From contig DSBL01000119.1 of assembly GCA_011049455.1 (NCBI GenBank), forward strand, positions 1-64,000: DNA of 64,000 nucleotides. The letters run 5' to 3'. The stretch comes from Desulfonatronum sp. Lineage in GTDB: Bacteria > Desulfobacterota > Desulfovibrionia > Desulfovibrionales > Desulfonatronaceae. Position numbers and translations under genes: made by a program. Positions 29,660-40,426 of the stretch are shown one piece after another (within the stretch, counting starts at the first letter, position 1; every line of letters starts with the position of its first letter). Under the pieces are notes generated by a model, which saw nothing but the letters and a program-made list of their open reading frames with translations, ran no database searches and was not told where the DNA came from.

Positions 29660-29728
29660 GAATCGACCTCTTGAATGAATAATTTGGTTTCAGCAAACAT
29701 GCTTGGGTCCACAACACAACAACATGAG

Positions 29729-29756
29729 ATATTAATACCGATGAACGTCAGGTCAA
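29729..29756 (-). promoter_or_regulatory. sigma70-like promoter upstream of htpG
   Basis: minus strand TTGACC, 16-nt spacer, TAATAT. Confidence 0.45.
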
Positions 29757-29921
29757 CAGGGTTGAGGAGCACCTCACCGAAAGCCCGTGAGCCTGAAACA
29801 GATTCGCCCCGCGATTGTCGCTCGGCGGGGTGGACAAAGCTCTTGAAATCAGCACATGATGCCGCCTTGGATTCTAACGACTCGTGCAACCTGTGCACGC
29901 AATCAAAACCTTTTAAACGGA

Positions 29922-31124
29922 ATGATCATGGAAGTGCAAAGTTTCTGGAACAGCCTCAACCTTGTCAGCGGCGAGCATGCCTGGATCACCCAGGTGTTTA
30001 TTGTTATTTTTCTGTCCCTGCTTGCCGCATTGATTCAGAAAATCGTCCTGACCAGGCTGCACGCCAGATTGGTCAGGACGGCCAACCAATGGGACGATGC
30101 CGTCCTGGACGCCCTGCGCCAGCCCCTGACGGTCCTTATCTGGCTGCTGGGCATTGCCTTCGCGGCCTACATTGTCGGCGAAAAAACCGAGACGCCCCTT
30201 TTTGACGTAGCAGTCCCCCTCCGGGATGTCGGCGTCATCGCCTGCATTGCCTGGTTTTTGATTCGTCTCATCAAGCGCGGCCAGGGCATCGTCATCGAGA
30301 CACGGAGAGCGCGCGGCAAAGGGGTCGATCTGACCACCGCCGATGCCGTGAGCAAATTGTTGCGAGTATCCGTAATCATCACGGCCGCGCTGGTTACCCT
30401 GCAAACCATGGGCTTCAGCGTGTCCGGCGTGATGGCGTTCGGCGGCGTGGGCGGCATTGTCGTCGGTTTGGCGGGCAAGGATCTCTTGGCTAATTTTTTC
30501 GGGGGCTTGATGATCTTCATGGATCGCCCCTTTGCCGTGGGTGACTGGGTCCGCTCGCCGGATCGGAACATCGAGGGCACGGTGGAGGACATCGGCTGGA
30601 GGCTGACCAGGATCAGGACGTTTGATCAGCGTCCGCTCTATGTGCCTAATTCGACCTTTTCGACCATTGCCGTTGAAAATCCTTCCCGCATGAGGCATCG
30701 TCGAATTTTTGAGACCATCGGCGTGCGGTACGATGACGCAGACAGGCTCAAACCCATTCTGCACGATGTGCGGAACATGCTCCTGGAGCACGAGGACATT
30801 GAGCAAGGGCAACTCACCATGGTCTATTTCAATGAATACGCCGTATCCTCCCTGGATTTTTTCATCTACTGCTTCACCAAAACCACCGTTTGGAAGGAAT
30901 ATCACCGGGTCAAGGAGGACGTGCTTTTGAAGATCATGAACATCATCACGGAACACGGGGCACAGGTGGCTTTCCCGACCACTACGGTCCATGTTCCGGC
31001 CGGGATTTCTTTGCCCCTGGAGCCCCAGGGGAGGCCATCCGGTCCGCAGCGTTTCCAGGAATCAGGTCCAGAAACTCACATTTCCGCCTCAGCCGCGGGA
31101 AGCGCTTCACCTGCGTCAGAATGA
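29922..31124 (+). CDS. MscS-family mechanosensitive ion channel
   Basis: GGIVVGLAGKDLLANFFGGLMIFMDRPFAVGDWV; VEDIGWRLTRIRTFDQRPLYVPNSTFSTIAVENPSRM. Confidence 0.93.
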   Translation: MIMEVQSFWNSLNLVSGEHAWITQVFIVIFLSLLAALIQKIVLTRLHARLVRTANQWDDAVLDALRQPLTVLIWLLGIAFAAYIVGEKTETPLFDVAVPLRDVGVIACIAWFLIRLIKRGQGIVIETRRARGKGVDLTTADAVSKLLRVSVIITAALVTLQTMGFSVSGVMAFGGVGGIVVGLAGKDLLANFFGGLMIFMDRPFAVGDWVRSPDRNIEGTVEDIGWRLTRIRTFDQRPLYVPNSTFSTIAVENPSRMRHRRIFETIGVRYDDADRLKPILHDVRNMLLEHEDIEQGQLTMVYFNEYAVSSLDFFIYCFTKTTVWKEYHRVKEDVLLKIMNIITEHGAQVAFPTTTVHVPAGISLPLEPQGRPSGPQRFQESGPETHISASAAGSASPASE

Positions 31125-31255
31125 CGAAAAATTTTGTTGCTCCGGCGCCACGATCAGGTAAGATGCGATGATTGAAGAAAAAACAGCTTGCGAGTCAAGA
31201 GCAGATTCTGATTTGATTCCGTTTACATTTCAGCTGCAGGGCCAACGCATATCTT

Positions 31256-32401
31256 TCAGGGAGCTTGTGTTGCGGGGAAAAAATGTTCCAGAATGGAATT
31301 GCTGACCAGCATGCCCGCCTTGGTCAGGCGCAGGCGGCCTTCGCTGATCCGGATCAGCTCGTTTTGGCGCAACACCTGGATCAGTCGGGCATGTTCGCGG
31401 AGAAAGGTTTTGCCGGCGGCGCGGGTGTAGGCTTTCAGTTCCAGGCCGCAGGCGGTGCGTAGCGAAAGCATGATCAGCTCCTTGACCCGCTCGGAGGGGG
31501 TGAGCTCCTGGGCATTTTCTCCCAGCCGTTCCCAACGGACGAGTCGGGCGTATTGATTCAAATTTTTGGGGTTTTCCCACCTTCGTCCCCCCAGGGTGGA
31601 CACTGCCCCGGCCCCCAATCCCAGGTACTCCACGCCGTCCCAGTAGCCCTGATTGTGGCGGCAGGCGTAGCCCATACGGCTGAAGTTGGAGATTTCATAC
31701 TGCAGAAATCCCCTGGACTCCAACATTTCGGCGCCCCTGAGGAACATTTTGGCCTGAACATCCTCCGCGGGCAGCGTGGTCTCGCCGGAGACCACGGTTT
31801 GGGCCAGGGGCGTGTCCCCCTCGATGCTCAGACCGTAGCAGGCAATGTGCTCCGGCTGGAGGGACAAGGTCTTGTCCAGGGTTTGCAGCCAGCTGCGCAG
31901 ACACTGGCCGGGCAAGCCCCAGATCAGGTCCAGGTTGATGTTCTCGAATCCGGCCCAGCGCGCCAGATCAAAGACCCGGACGCCCTGGGCCGCGTCATGC
32001 CTGCGTTCCAGGCGGCGCAGCTGGGCGTTGTCCAGACTTTGCAGCCCGAGGCTGAGACGGTTGACGCCCAGGGATTTCAGGCCGCGCAGATACTCCGGGT
32101 CCTCGCAGGAATCCGGGTTGGCTTCCAGGCTGCACTCAAGTCCGGGTTGCAGGGAAAACGCAGTGTCCAGGGCGCGGATGATCCGCTCCAGCCCGGCCAG
32201 GGAAAGCAGGCTGGGCGTTCCTCCGCCGAAATAGAGCGAGGAAACGGGAACGCTGCCAAGGCGCCGGCCCCAAAAGGCGATCTCTTTCAGAAGCAGATTG
32301 AGATAGGCGTTCAGGCTCAACTGATCGGACAGAGGCAGGGAAAAGAAGGAGCAGTAAGCGCACTTGCTGCGGCAGAAGGGCACGTGGATGTAAAGCAGCA
32401 T
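31256..32401 (-). CDS. hemW: radical SAM HemW-like (coproporphyrinogen oxidase-related)
   Basis: MLLYIHVPFCRSKCAYCSFFS; YFGGGTPSLL; LEANPDS; NRLSLGLQSLDNAQLRRLERRHDA. Confidence 0.92.
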   Translation of the reverse strand: MLLYIHVPFCRSKCAYCSFFSLPLSDQLSLNAYLNLLLKEIAFWGRRLGSVPVSSLYFGGGTPSLLSLAGLERIIRALDTAFSLQPGLECSLEANPDSCEDPEYLRGLKSLGVNRLSLGLQSLDNAQLRRLERRHDAAQGVRVFDLARWAGFENINLDLIWGLPGQCLRSWLQTLDKTLSLQPEHIACYGLSIEGDTPLAQTVVSGETTLPAEDVQAKMFLRGAEMLESRGFLQYEISNFSRMGYACRHNQGYWDGVEYLGLGAGAVSTLGGRRWENPKNLNQYARLVRWERLGENAQELTPSERVKELIMLSLRTACGLELKAYTRAAGKTFLREHARLIQVLRQNELIRISEGRLRLTKAGMLVSNSILEHFFPATQAP

Positions 32402-32571
32402 AAAAAATTCTGCCAGGCCGATGAAAAATTTCAGCCGGTCGCGTTGTCGGGAAAATCTTGCGGCCTCAAGTATGTCGGATGCGCATCGGCCTTGTCTTCC
32501 CCGACGCCTTGCCGACGAGCTTTTTGATCGGGCCGGAGCCGGCGGCAAGGGGGCTGAGGTCGATGAACCAT

Positions 32572-33174
32572 TCAGTCTTCGCGGTGAACAGCAGGGGTGG
32601 TTTCTAAAGTTCCGGCCAGACGCTTGAGTTTTTTTGCATGCCGCTCCAGCTCGCTGTACAGACAGCCGCAATAGTTTTGGCGGTAAAGCCCCCATTGTCT
32701 GGAAAGGTCAATGCCCTGCTGCCAACCGGGACGAAAGTCCTCTCCGGGAAAGCGGATGCCGGTTTCCTCCTGCAGGGCGCGACCCCGGGCCAGGATGGCC
32801 TCGCGGTTCTGATACCTGCTGTAGAGCAGCGTGGTGCTCACGGCCTGAAAGCCGTTGTCCCGGGCAAAGGCGAAGGTCCGCTCCAGGCGCAGACGGTAGC
32901 ACTGTTCGCAGCGCTGCTCTTCCCTGTTGGCCACGACCCGGAAAAACAGTCTGGGGTTGTATTCCCCGTCCAAATAGCACACGGGCAGGCCAAGCCGGAC
33001 CGCGGCAGCCTCCAGAGCCTCCCTGCGGCGCAGATACTCGGCCGCTCCATGGATGTTCGGATTGTAAAAAAAGCCGGTCACATCATGTCCCTGTTCCCGC
33101 AAACGCATCACCGGAATCAAGGCGCAAGGCCCGCAGCAGACATGCAGGAGAAATTTTTCAGGCATCACGAGCAT
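32572..33174 (-). CDS. queH: epoxyqueuosine reductase QueH
   Basis: LLHVCCGPCALIPVMRLREQGHDVTGFFYNPNIH; EQRCEQCYRLRLERTF; QNYCGCLYSE. Confidence 0.94.
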   Translation of the reverse strand: MLVMPEKFLLHVCCGPCALIPVMRLREQGHDVTGFFYNPNIHGAAEYLRRREALEAAAVRLGLPVCYLDGEYNPRLFFRVVANREEQRCEQCYRLRLERTFAFARDNGFQAVSTTLLYSRYQNREAILARGRALQEETGIRFPGEDFRPGWQQGIDLSRQWGLYRQNYCGCLYSELERHAKKLKRLAGTLETTPAVHRED

Positions 33175-33229
33175 GATCGTTTCCGGAACATGGACACAAC
33201 GGATAAAGAGGGTTTTTCACGGTTCGCCA

Positions 33230-34696
33230 TCATTCCAGGCAGCCTTCCGCAAGGATCAGAATGGAATTTTGGAAGCGTTCCTCCAGGTCCCTGATCATGA
33301 TTCGTTTGTGGTTTAACAGGTACAGGGCCAATTCGCCGTCGACGCGGTATTCCAGGGGAGTGGGGCAGTTCTTGCCTCGCAGTTTGCGGTAGATGTCCTT
33401 GAGAGCCTGCAGGGCGCGCCATTCCATGTTGCGGCGTTGTCCCCAGCCCTTGCAGTGCGGACAGGGTTCCGTGCTTACGGACAGGGCCGAGGAGCCCAGG
33501 CGTTGGCGGACCATTTCCAGCAGCCCGAATTTGGACAACCGACCCACGTCCACCCTGGCCCGGTCCGCCTTGAGCGCGTTTTTCAAGGCCTTTTCCACTT
33601 CCCGGCGGTGTTTGGGATCGCGCATTTCAATGAAATCGATGACCACCTGTCCGCCGATGTCCCGTAGCCGCAACTGCAGGCCGACCTCCTGGGCCGCCTC
33701 CATGTTGGTCTTGAAAACCATTTCATTGAAATTGCTGCCGCTGATCTTCCCGGAGTTGACGTCCACGGCCATCAAGGCTTCGGTCTGGTCGAACACCAGA
33801 CGGCCGCCGCTGGGCAGGGATACCTCCCGGCCGAAAAGCTGCTCCAGCTGCTTTTCCAGGTTGAAACGTTCCCACAGCGTGCGTTCGGTGTCCGTGTGCA
33901 ACTTGACCATGTTCTGGCGGCGGGGAAAGGTCAGAACCACGAATTCCTTGACCAGTTCGGCCGTTTCCGGGTGGTCGATCCAGATTTCGCTCACGTCCGC
34001 GGTCAGGTAGTCGCGTACGGCCCGGAAGGCCAGTTCCTTTTCCTGATAAATGAGCACGGGCGGCTTTTCGCTGATGCCTTTCTTGCGCAGGTCCTTCCAG
34101 AGCCGTTTCAGGTACTGCAGATCCTTGAGCAGATTGGTCTTGCTCTGGGTTTCGCTGTTGGTTCTGGCGATCAGCCCGATGCCTTCGCCCAGATCCTGGT
34201 CGCGCAGAATGTCCTTGAGCCGGTTGCGCTCCCCCTCGTCCTCGATTTTTCTGGACACGCCCAATTGGTCCTGTCCGGGGGTCAGCACCAGGAAGCGGCC
34301 GGCCAGTGACAGGTAGGTGGTCAAAAAGGCGCCTTTGGTGACCGTGGGCTCCTTGACCACTTGGACCAGCAGTTCCTGGCCGTTTTTGAGCACCTTTTGC
34401 ATGGGCGGATACTTGCGGCCCGCGTTGGCATTGTGTTCCTTGAGATAATATTCCGGATGGACCTCGTCGATTTGCAGAAACCCGTTGCGCTCTTCGCCGT
34501 AATTGACAAAGGCCGCTTGAAGGGCCGTGTCGATGTTGCTGATGGTCCCCTTGTAGATGTTGCCCTTGGTTTTGGCCTGGTGAAGCATTTCGATGAAATA
34601 GTCGGTAATTTTGGCATCCTCGGCCAGGATCAGTTCCACCTGCTCGTCAGGGAGCACACTGATGAACATTTTTTTGCGTTTTTTATTTGTTGCCAT
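33230..34696 (-). CDS. rng: ribonuclease E/G family protein
   Basis: KGNIYKGTISNIDTALQAAFVNYG; LMAVDVNSGKISG; GGQVVIDFIEMRDPKHRREVEKALK; CPHCKGWG. Confidence 0.93.
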   Translation of the reverse strand: MATNKKRKKMFISVLPDEQVELILAEDAKITDYFIEMLHQAKTKGNIYKGTISNIDTALQAAFVNYGEERNGFLQIDEVHPEYYLKEHNANAGRKYPPMQKVLKNGQELLVQVVKEPTVTKGAFLTTYLSLAGRFLVLTPGQDQLGVSRKIEDEGERNRLKDILRDQDLGEGIGLIARTNSETQSKTNLLKDLQYLKRLWKDLRKKGISEKPPVLIYQEKELAFRAVRDYLTADVSEIWIDHPETAELVKEFVVLTFPRRQNMVKLHTDTERTLWERFNLEKQLEQLFGREVSLPSGGRLVFDQTEALMAVDVNSGKISGSNFNEMVFKTNMEAAQEVGLQLRLRDIGGQVVIDFIEMRDPKHRREVEKALKNALKADRARVDVGRLSKFGLLEMVRQRLGSSALSVSTEPCPHCKGWGQRRNMEWRALQALKDIYRKLRGKNCPTPLEYRVDGELALYLLNHKRIMIRDLEERFQNSILILAEGCLE

Positions 34697-34853
34697 GTTT
34701 TTCCTCGATGGAGGACACCAAAGAAAGAATTCGCGGTCCTCCAAGCATATATAAAAGTTGGTGAAGAACCAGCCGGCAAAAAATCTTGCCGCTGGCTGGT
34801 CTATTCGGCTGGATTTGAATATTCCTCATGTCTTGGGTTCTCAATTTTTGATT

Positions 34854-35804
34854 TTAGAGGACAGCACGATAAAAGTCATCTCCAAAATCCTTTGCCGGGA
34901 CGATAAGTTCCTGAAACAACAGTTCGTCGATGACCATCCGAACCTGGGCATTTTTCACGCCAATAGCCGCCGCCAAATCATCGGGCGTCTGTGGTCGTCG
35001 GCGCAGGGAGTTGAGAATCAGTTCCGATGCCGCCACCTTGGATATTGTCTCAGCGGCGAACCGCGGCTGGATTTGACCGGGTGCTTTGGTCAACCGGGCA
35101 ACGGGCTTAAGCGCTTCGCGCCATGCCGCCAGGGTCTGGGGGTCCGCGGCCTTGGCCAGGGGCGAGGAGCCGGGTCTGGTCATGGTCACCACGTCCACCC
35201 GGTCCGGGCGCAGTTTGGCGATGAAGTCCTTTTGCAGGGCGAGATTTTCCCTGGTATCGTTAATGTTTTGTAGCAACAGTATCTCCAGATTAATCGCTCC
35301 GGCGTATTCGCGGCGGAAATCCAGCAGGCCGACGGCGATCTGGGATAACACAACTCCTCTGCAGGGCCGGTTGATGGCCAGAAATTCTCGCTCCACCAAA
35401 GTGTCCAGCGACGGTAGCACCACTTGAGCAAAGGCCAGTTCCCGGCGTACATCGGGGTCGCAAAGCAAGGTGGAATTGGTCAGTACGGCCACCGGAACGT
35501 CCGGAAAAAGCTTCCGGGCTCCGACGATGATTTCCGGTAGGTCGCTGTTCAAGCAGGGCTCGCCCAACCCGCCCAAGGTGATGTGTTCGGGCGTGGGCAG
35601 CTTTTGTTCACGCCAGGAGGAAAGTTCCTCCAGAACAACCTTGGCCGGCGTGTAGGGGAGGCGTTGCAGTGTATGGGCCAGGGTCGGCCCCACTTCGCAG
35701 TACAGGCAATCCATGGAACAGATGCGTTTGCCCAGCAGGTCGACCCCCAGGGAAAGCCCGAGCCTGCCGGAGCGCACCGGGCCGTAGAGGGTTTTGAAAT
35801 CCAT
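34854..35804 (-). CDS. radical SAM protein with C-terminal winged-helix-like region
   Basis: SLGVDLLGKRICSMDCLYCEVG; ITLGGLGEPCLNSDLPEII. Confidence 0.88.
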   Translation of the reverse strand: MDFKTLYGPVRSGRLGLSLGVDLLGKRICSMDCLYCEVGPTLAHTLQRLPYTPAKVVLEELSSWREQKLPTPEHITLGGLGEPCLNSDLPEIIVGARKLFPDVPVAVLTNSTLLCDPDVRRELAFAQVVLPSLDTLVEREFLAINRPCRGVVLSQIAVGLLDFRREYAGAINLEILLLQNINDTRENLALQKDFIAKLRPDRVDVVTMTRPGSSPLAKAADPQTLAAWREALKPVARLTKAPGQIQPRFAAETISKVAASELILNSLRRRPQTPDDLAAAIGVKNAQVRMVIDELLFQELIVPAKDFGDDFYRAVL

Positions 35805-35897
35805 TACGTTCCTTTCAAGAATAAGGTTGGCAAGACAAGACAGTCTTGACAGTCAAGGGCCAAGCACATACCAGCCCAATTTCATCAATCAGGAGAC

Positions 35898-36725
35898 ATG
35901 ATGCTCAAACCAGGGGATTTGGTAATGCTGGTCAGCCCCCAAGGCAAGCGTTACGTGCGCAAGCTTCGCCAGGGCGAAACCATGCAGACCCATTACGGAC
36001 TCATGGGCCACGAAACGATTTTGCGCGCCGACTATGGAGCGCTGGTCCATACGCATCTCGGCCACCCATTCCGGCTGATCAAACCCAGCTTGTACGACTT
36101 GGTGAAGAAGCTCAAGCGCAGAACCCAGATCATTTATCCCAAGGAGATCGGCTACATCCTGCTCAAACTGGGCGTTGCCCCCGGCGGCCGGGTCATTGAG
36201 GCGGGCAGCGGTTCGGGCGCTTTGACCACTGCCCTGGCATGGTTTGTAGGCGACCAAGGCCGGGTCTACACCTATGAACAGCGCGAGGAATTTTTCAAAT
36301 TGTGCGGCGAGAATTTGGGCTGGGCCGGACTTGGGGAACGGGTGGAGCAGTTCAACAGGAACATTGCCGAAGGATTTTTGCAAACGGACGTGGACGCGGT
36401 GTTTTTGGACGTGCGCACGCCCTGGGACTATCTGGACCATGCCGTAACCGCGTTGCTGCCCGGCGCGCCCATGGGGTTTTTGCTGCCGACCACGAATCAG
36501 GTCAGCACGTTGTTGTCCGCGTTGGAAAAGGGGCCCTTTGAGGATGTAGAGGTGCTGGAAATCTTGTTGCGCCGGTACAAGCCGGTGGCCGAGCGGCTGC
36601 GTCCGGACGACCGCATGGTCGCGCACACCGGCTTTTTAATCTTCGCCCGGCACGAGGGCCGCGAACATGTTGACGAATCCATTGATCCGTCACTCAGCGC
36701 AGATGTCCTGGAGGTCGAGTCCTAG
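35898..36725 (+). CDS. trmI: tRNA (adenine-N1)-methyltransferase (TrmI family)
   Basis: RRTQIIYPKEIGYILLKLGVAPGGRVIEAGSGSGALTTALAWFVG; VDAVFLDVRTPWDYL. Confidence 0.9.
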   Translation: MMLKPGDLVMLVSPQGKRYVRKLRQGETMQTHYGLMGHETILRADYGALVHTHLGHPFRLIKPSLYDLVKKLKRRTQIIYPKEIGYILLKLGVAPGGRVIEAGSGSGALTTALAWFVGDQGRVYTYEQREEFFKLCGENLGWAGLGERVEQFNRNIAEGFLQTDVDAVFLDVRTPWDYLDHAVTALLPGAPMGFLLPTTNQVSTLLSALEKGPFEDVEVLEILLRRYKPVAERLRPDDRMVAHTGFLIFARHEGREHVDESIDPSLSADVLEVES

Positions 36726-36864
36726 GCAATGAGGGTCGGTTCGGCCCCTTCTTGCGATTTATTGTTTCATCCGCTAAATTCATTAATTCTTTTGCATATA
36801 CGCTCGTATTCGGGATGAGCGTGCAGCCGGTGGCGCAATCCCTCAACCCCTTCAGGTGATCCCA

Positions 36865-37341
36865 ATGTCCTGTCGCATCCTGATTCTCAATGGACCGAAT
36901 CTTGGCCAACTTGGTCAACGCCAGCCGGAGATCTACGGCACCCAGAGCATGCGCGATTTGCCCGACCTGCTGGAAGCCGTGATGGGGCGAACCGTGGATG
37001 ACCTGGATCTGCTTTTTTTTCAGGCCAACGGTGAAGGTCAGCTCATCGACCGCCTGGAGCAGGCCCGCAAGGAGGATGTTTTTGGAATGGTCTTCAATGC
37101 CGGAGCCTATACCCATACCAGTTTGGCCCTGGCCGACTGCCTGGCCTGGATCGGGCTGCCCTGCGTGGAAGTCCATCTGAGCAATATTTTCGCTCGGGCC
37201 GAGTCCCAGCGCCACGCCAGCCTGCTCGCACCCCATTGTATCGGGGTGATTGCCGGTTTTGGGCTGCTTGGCTATGCTCTGGCCGTGCAGACGCTATGGA
37301 TGCACTGGAGTGCCGCTTCCGTGTCCCAGCCGACGTCATGA
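36865..37341 (+). CDS. aroQ: type II 3-dehydroquinate dehydratase
   Basis: ILILNGPNLGQLGQRQPEIYGTQSM; NAGAYTHTSLALAD; EVHLSNIFAR. Confidence 0.92.
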   Translation: MSCRILILNGPNLGQLGQRQPEIYGTQSMRDLPDLLEAVMGRTVDDLDLLFFQANGEGQLIDRLEQARKEDVFGMVFNAGAYTHTSLALADCLAWIGLPCVEVHLSNIFARAESQRHASLLAPHCIGVIAGFGLLGYALAVQTLWMHWSAASVSQPTS

Positions 37342-37401
37342 TTGTTCACTCTTCAATCATCAACGATCAACCATCAACAAAATTATTCGGATGGACTTGC
37401 C

Positions 37402-37959
37402 ATGCCTTCAACCAGCGAATTCAAGCGCGGACTGAAAATCGAAATCGATGACGCTCCCTATGAAATCGTCGAATTTTTGCACGTCAAACCAGGCAAGGGC
37501 GGCGCCTTTGTGCGCACCAAGCTGCGTAATCTGCTCACCGGACGGGTGGTGGACCAGACGTATCGTTCCGGAGAGAAATTTCCCAAGCCGGATCTGGAAA
37601 CACGGGAGATGCAGTTTCTCTACCATGACGGCACGGGGTACGTGTTCATGGATCTAACCACATATGAACAATTGACCGTGACCGAGGAACAGGCCGGAGA
37701 AAAAGGCAAGTATTTGCTGGACGGCCAGCAGGTCAAGGTGTTGCTGTTCCGCGGTCAAGCCATTGACATTGATCTTCCCACCTCGGTGGTGCTGGAGGTG
37801 ACTGAAACCGAGCCCGGCTTGAAGGGGGATACGGTCAGCGGGGCGACCAAGCCCGCCATGGTTCAGACCGGGCTGACCGTAAGCGTGCCGTTGTTCATCA
37901 ACCAGGGAGACGCAATCAAGGTGGACACCAGAACCGGAGAGTATCTTGGCCGGGAATAG
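37402..37959 (+). CDS. efp: elongation factor P
   Basis: 185 aa; [66 protein letters not shown]. Confidence 0.97.
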   Translation: MPSTSEFKRGLKIEIDDAPYEIVEFLHVKPGKGGAFVRTKLRNLLTGRVVDQTYRSGEKFPKPDLETREMQFLYHDGTGYVFMDLTTYEQLTVTEEQAGEKGKYLLDGQQVKVLLFRGQAIDIDLPTSVVLEVTETEPGLKGDTVSGATKPAMVQTGLTVSVPLFINQGDAIKVDTRTGEYLGRE

Positions 37960-38046
37960 CATCACCTTGTCCCAGGTTTTGTGCGACAGTCCACGTTTGC
38001 TCTTCTGTTCAAACGCACAGTATGTGAGCATGCCGGCTTCAGCTTC

Positions 38047-40269
38047 ATGAATCGTTCGAAAAGTTCGACCATTTCCAAGGAAGGGAGGGAAGGTTCCCTG
38101 GCAGGGGAAATTTGCGCCCTGACTCTGATTTTTCTCGCGGTCTTCACCATTCTCTGCCTGCTTTCCTACCATCCCCAGGATCCCACCTTTAATCAGCACG
38201 CCAGCACGGTCCAGGCCGTCAACAATCAGGTCGGCATCGTAGGCGCCTATACGGCCGGGTTGCTGGTGGATTTTTTCGGACTGCCGGCCTTTGTCTTGCC
38301 GGTGGTCCTGCTCTGGCTGGCCCTGGTCTGCGTCTGGAAAACGTTGCGTCCCAGATGGTGGCGCTGGCTGGGGATGGTTTTGCTGTGGATGTCGCTCTTG
38401 GCCTGGACCAGCAGCCCTTGGGCGCGGGAGCATGTTGCGTTTTCCGGCATTCTGGGCGGCGGTTATTTCGGTGAGCAACTTTACGGGCTGGGCATTGCCC
38501 TGTTCAAGGACAGGGGGGCCTTGCTGCTATGGCTGTTCACGGTGGTCCTGTCCTCCCAGCTGTTGTTCGGACTGTACTGGAGCTCCCTGGGAACAGCGGT
38601 TTCCGGACTGTTCAAGCGCATATCTCTTGCGTGGCCGGCCCGGAAGATGGAGGATCGGCAGGTTGATCCGGACATGCCTCCTTCCCTGCTGGAGGATTTT
38701 CAGCTTTTTGACGTCAAGCGCAAGCCGCGCAAGCCTGACGTATCCAAGACGGCCGCCAAACCCAGCGGGGAGAGGCAGCCCGATATTTCGCCATCAGCCA
38801 AGAAGGCCAAGACGGACAAGGGAATTGTCCTGTTCCCGGATGTGGGCATTCTCAGCCCTCCGGACCGCAAGCAACCGCGGACTTCTTCGCAAAAGCTTCA
38901 GGAGATGGCCCAGGCCCTGGTCACCTGCTTGGCTGATTTTGGTGTGCAGGGCGAGGTCCAACACATCCAGCCCGGTCCGGTGATCACCATGTTCGAATAC
39001 AAGCCCGCGCCCGGGGTGAAGATCAGTCGTATCGCCGGCTTGTCTGACGACCTGTCCCTTGGCTTGAAGGCAGCTTCGGTGCGGGTGGTGGCGCCGCTTC
39101 CAGGCAAGGACACCGTGGGGGTGGAGATTCCCAATGAATTCAGACAATCGGTGTGTTTGCGGGAAATACTAGAATCCGAGACATTTCAGAAATCCAAATC
39201 CAAGTTGACCATGGCCCTTGGCAAGGACATCCAGGGGGCTCCCGTGGTTGCTGATTTGGCGCGCATGCCGCACCTGCTGGTGGCCGGGGCCACGGGCGCG
39301 GGCAAGAGCGTGGGCCTGAACGCCATGATCCTGAGCATTTTGTTCAAGGCCCGGCCGGACGAAGTAAAATTTTTGCTGATGGACCCCAAGCGCATTGAAT
39401 TCGCCGTATTTGCGGAATTGCCGCATTTGGTGCATCCCGTGGTCACGGAGATGTCCATGGCCAAGAGCGCCCTGGACTGGGCCGTGGCGGAAATGGACGC
39501 GCGCTACGAGGCCATGGCCAATCTCGGCGTGCGGCATGTGGGCGCGTACCAGCAGAAATTGGCGGAGATGACCCCGGAGGAGGCTGCTGAACAGCGGCCC
39601 ATGCCTTTTCTGGTGGTCATCATCGATGAATTGGCCGACTTGATGCTCACGGCGGTCAAGGAAGTGGAGGTAAGCATTGTCCGCTTGGCCCAGTTGGCCC
39701 GGGCTTCGGGCATCCACATGATTTTGGCCACCCAGCGACCCTCGGTGGACGTGGTTACCGGACTGATCAAGGCCAATTTTCCCTGCCGGATAAGCTTTCA
39801 GGTCACGTCAAAACACGATTCGCGCACCATTCTGGACGCCGTGGGCGCCGAGCATTTGTTGGGCCAGGGCGATTTGCTGTTCAAGCCCAGCGCTGGAAAG
39901 TTGCAGCGCATGCACGGCGCGTTTGTGCGGGATGAAGAGATCGTCGCGGTGGTCAAGGCGTGGCGTGATCAACAGAAACCGAATTTCGAGCTGGATTTCG
40001 ATGATTGGGCAAAGGAGAAAAACACCAATGACGGCGCCGCCTCGAACGGGACGGACGTGGTGGACGACCCGGTCTACAATGAGGCCGTGGAATTTGTTTT
40101 GGAACAGGGACGGGCGTCGATTTCCCTGCTGCAGCGGCGTTTTCGGATCGGGTTCAACCGTTCGGCCAGATTCATCGAGCAAATGGAAAAGGACGGGTTG
40201 GTCGGCGCCCAGGAGGGGAGCAAGCCCAGAGCGGTGATCAGGTCCAGGAGGGGGGCGGCTGACCGTTGA
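38047..40269 (+). CDS. ftsK: DNA translocase FtsK
   Basis: 4-TM N-terminus; VAGATGAGKSVGLNAMILSIL; FLVVIIDELADLMLT; C-terminal gamma domain LLQRRFRIGFNRSARFIEQME. Confidence 0.96.
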   Translation: MNRSKSSTISKEGREGSLAGEICALTLIFLAVFTILCLLSYHPQDPTFNQHASTVQAVNNQVGIVGAYTAGLLVDFFGLPAFVLPVVLLWLALVCVWKTLRPRWWRWLGMVLLWMSLLAWTSSPWAREHVAFSGILGGGYFGEQLYGLGIALFKDRGALLLWLFTVVLSSQLLFGLYWSSLGTAVSGLFKRISLAWPARKMEDRQVDPDMPPSLLEDFQLFDVKRKPRKPDVSKTAAKPSGERQPDISPSAKKAKTDKGIVLFPDVGILSPPDRKQPRTSSQKLQEMAQALVTCLADFGVQGEVQHIQPGPVITMFEYKPAPGVKISRIAGLSDDLSLGLKAASVRVVAPLPGKDTVGVEIPNEFRQSVCLREILESETFQKSKSKLTMALGKDIQGAPVVADLARMPHLLVAGATGAGKSVGLNAMILSILFKARPDEVKFLLMDPKRIEFAVFAELPHLVHPVVTEMSMAKSALDWAVAEMDARYEAMANLGVRHVGAYQQKLAEMTPEEAAEQRPMPFLVVIIDELADLMLTAVKEVEVSIVRLAQLARASGIHMILATQRPSVDVVTGLIKANFPCRISFQVTSKHDSRTILDAVGAEHLLGQGDLLFKPSAGKLQRMHGAFVRDEEIVAVVKAWRDQQKPNFELDFDDWAKEKNTNDGAASNGTDVVDDPVYNEAVEFVLEQGRASISLLQRRFRIGFNRSARFIEQMEKDGLVGAQEGSKPRAVIRSRRGAADR

Positions 40270-40426
40270 AATTTTTGCTGACCGTGTTGCCGCGCGTAAT
40301 CCCAGGGCTTATGCATACGATTATACAGGGGACCGCGGTTTTGTCTGCGCCTTGCCAGCGTAATTTTTGCAGGACCTGCCGGATTCATGCCCACCAAACG
40401 AATGACTGTTTTTACAGGAGATTGTG

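Noticed and set aside
27782-29674. 630-aa plus-strand ORF opposite htpG
   Set aside because: Shadow ORF on the complementary strand of HtpG in high-GC DNA.
34768-34800. Hairpin ACCAGC-CGGCAA-AAAATC-TTGCCG-CTG-GCTGGT between RNase G and radical SAM genes
   Set aside because: Bulged stem with the A/T run in the loop and no 3' T-tract on either strand; not a convincing terminator.
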